From NCBI GenBank assembly GCA_016098155.1, contig JAAAJB010000231.1, forward strand, positions 7,604-51,581: 43,978 bases of DNA. Reading direction: 5' to 3'. The notes beneath the pieces are model-generated. The model was not told the DNA's origin, did no database searches, and saw only the letters and a list, made by a program, of their open reading frames with translations. Below are positions 43,949-43,978 of this stretch, one piece after another (the first letter of the stretch is position 1; each line of letters starts with the position of its first letter). A program made the position numbers and the translations under genes. The stretch is from Actinomortierella ambigua (Eukaryota; Mortierellomycota; Mortierellomycetes; Mortierellales; Mortierellaceae).

Positions 43949-43978
43949 ATGGCAGCACGGGCCGGCATTCTTGAAGGT
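43949..43978 (+). CDS. Possible start of a gene cut by the window edge
   Basis: An ATG in favourable context (ctcctccATGgca) opens ten codons (MAARAGILEG) to the end of the window. ATTTAAG, a TATA-like element, lies about 55-60 bases upstream (near 43891). Too little remains to identify a product. Confidence 0.22.
   Translation, partial: MAARAGILEG

Overview
The window is nuclear DNA of a filamentous fungus, most likely an early-diverging one (Mucoromycota, perhaps Mortierellales). It is intron-rich: ten confidently modelled genes carry about 44 introns, mostly 78-440 nt. It has TATA boxes, pyrimidine-rich leaders and many microsatellites, and it contains a mitochondrial TypA/BipA GTPase, which I do not associate with ordinary yeasts. 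The lineage is an inference; no marker search could be run. I saw no CRISPR array, rRNA, tRNA or intact transposon.

Layout. 0-5 kb: an MTFP1-like mitochondrial fission gene (+) convergent with a nine-exon TBC-domain Rab GAP gene (-). 5-7 kb: a microsatellite belt. 7-12.6 kb: a tandem CCCH zinc-finger gene (TTP/ZFP36 type, -) divergent from an RNF10-like RING-finger gene (+). 13.3-18 kb: an aldo-keto reductase (+) convergent with mitochondrial TypA/BipA (-). 18-23 kb: a long CT-rich leader and a transmembrane SH3 protein with a Cys-rich ectodomain (+). 23.4-26 kb: a tandem duplication holding a decayed copy and an intact copy of a small secreted-protein gene (-). 27.3-35.3 kb: RPB1, the largest subunit of RNA polymerase II (+). 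35.3-38 kb: gene-poor. 38.1-39 kb: a third member of the secreted family (+), convergent with a sideroflexin gene (-, to 41.7 kb). 41.7-44 kb: no recognisable gene, except a possible start at the right edge.

The most striking signal is at the 3' end of RPB1. The C-terminal heptad repeats are split by twelve introns, and each intron cuts the Ser2 codon (AG|C or AG|T) after Tyr1. Between them lie eleven mini-exons of exactly 21 or 42 nt, one or two heptads each. Any of these exons could be skipped without losing frame or heptad register, so the locus could in principle make a graded series of CTD lengths. A second theme is GC-AG introns: three are forced by reading frame, two of them in the TypA gene at near-identical boundaries.

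The genes are mostly unrelated housekeeping genes (mitochondrial: MTFP1-like, TypA, sideroflexin; RNA: RPB1, CCCH protein; trafficking: TBC GAP). They do not form one pathway. Exon boundaries were set by hand from splice consensus, phase and protein continuity. In every multi-exon model the joined length is a multiple of three.
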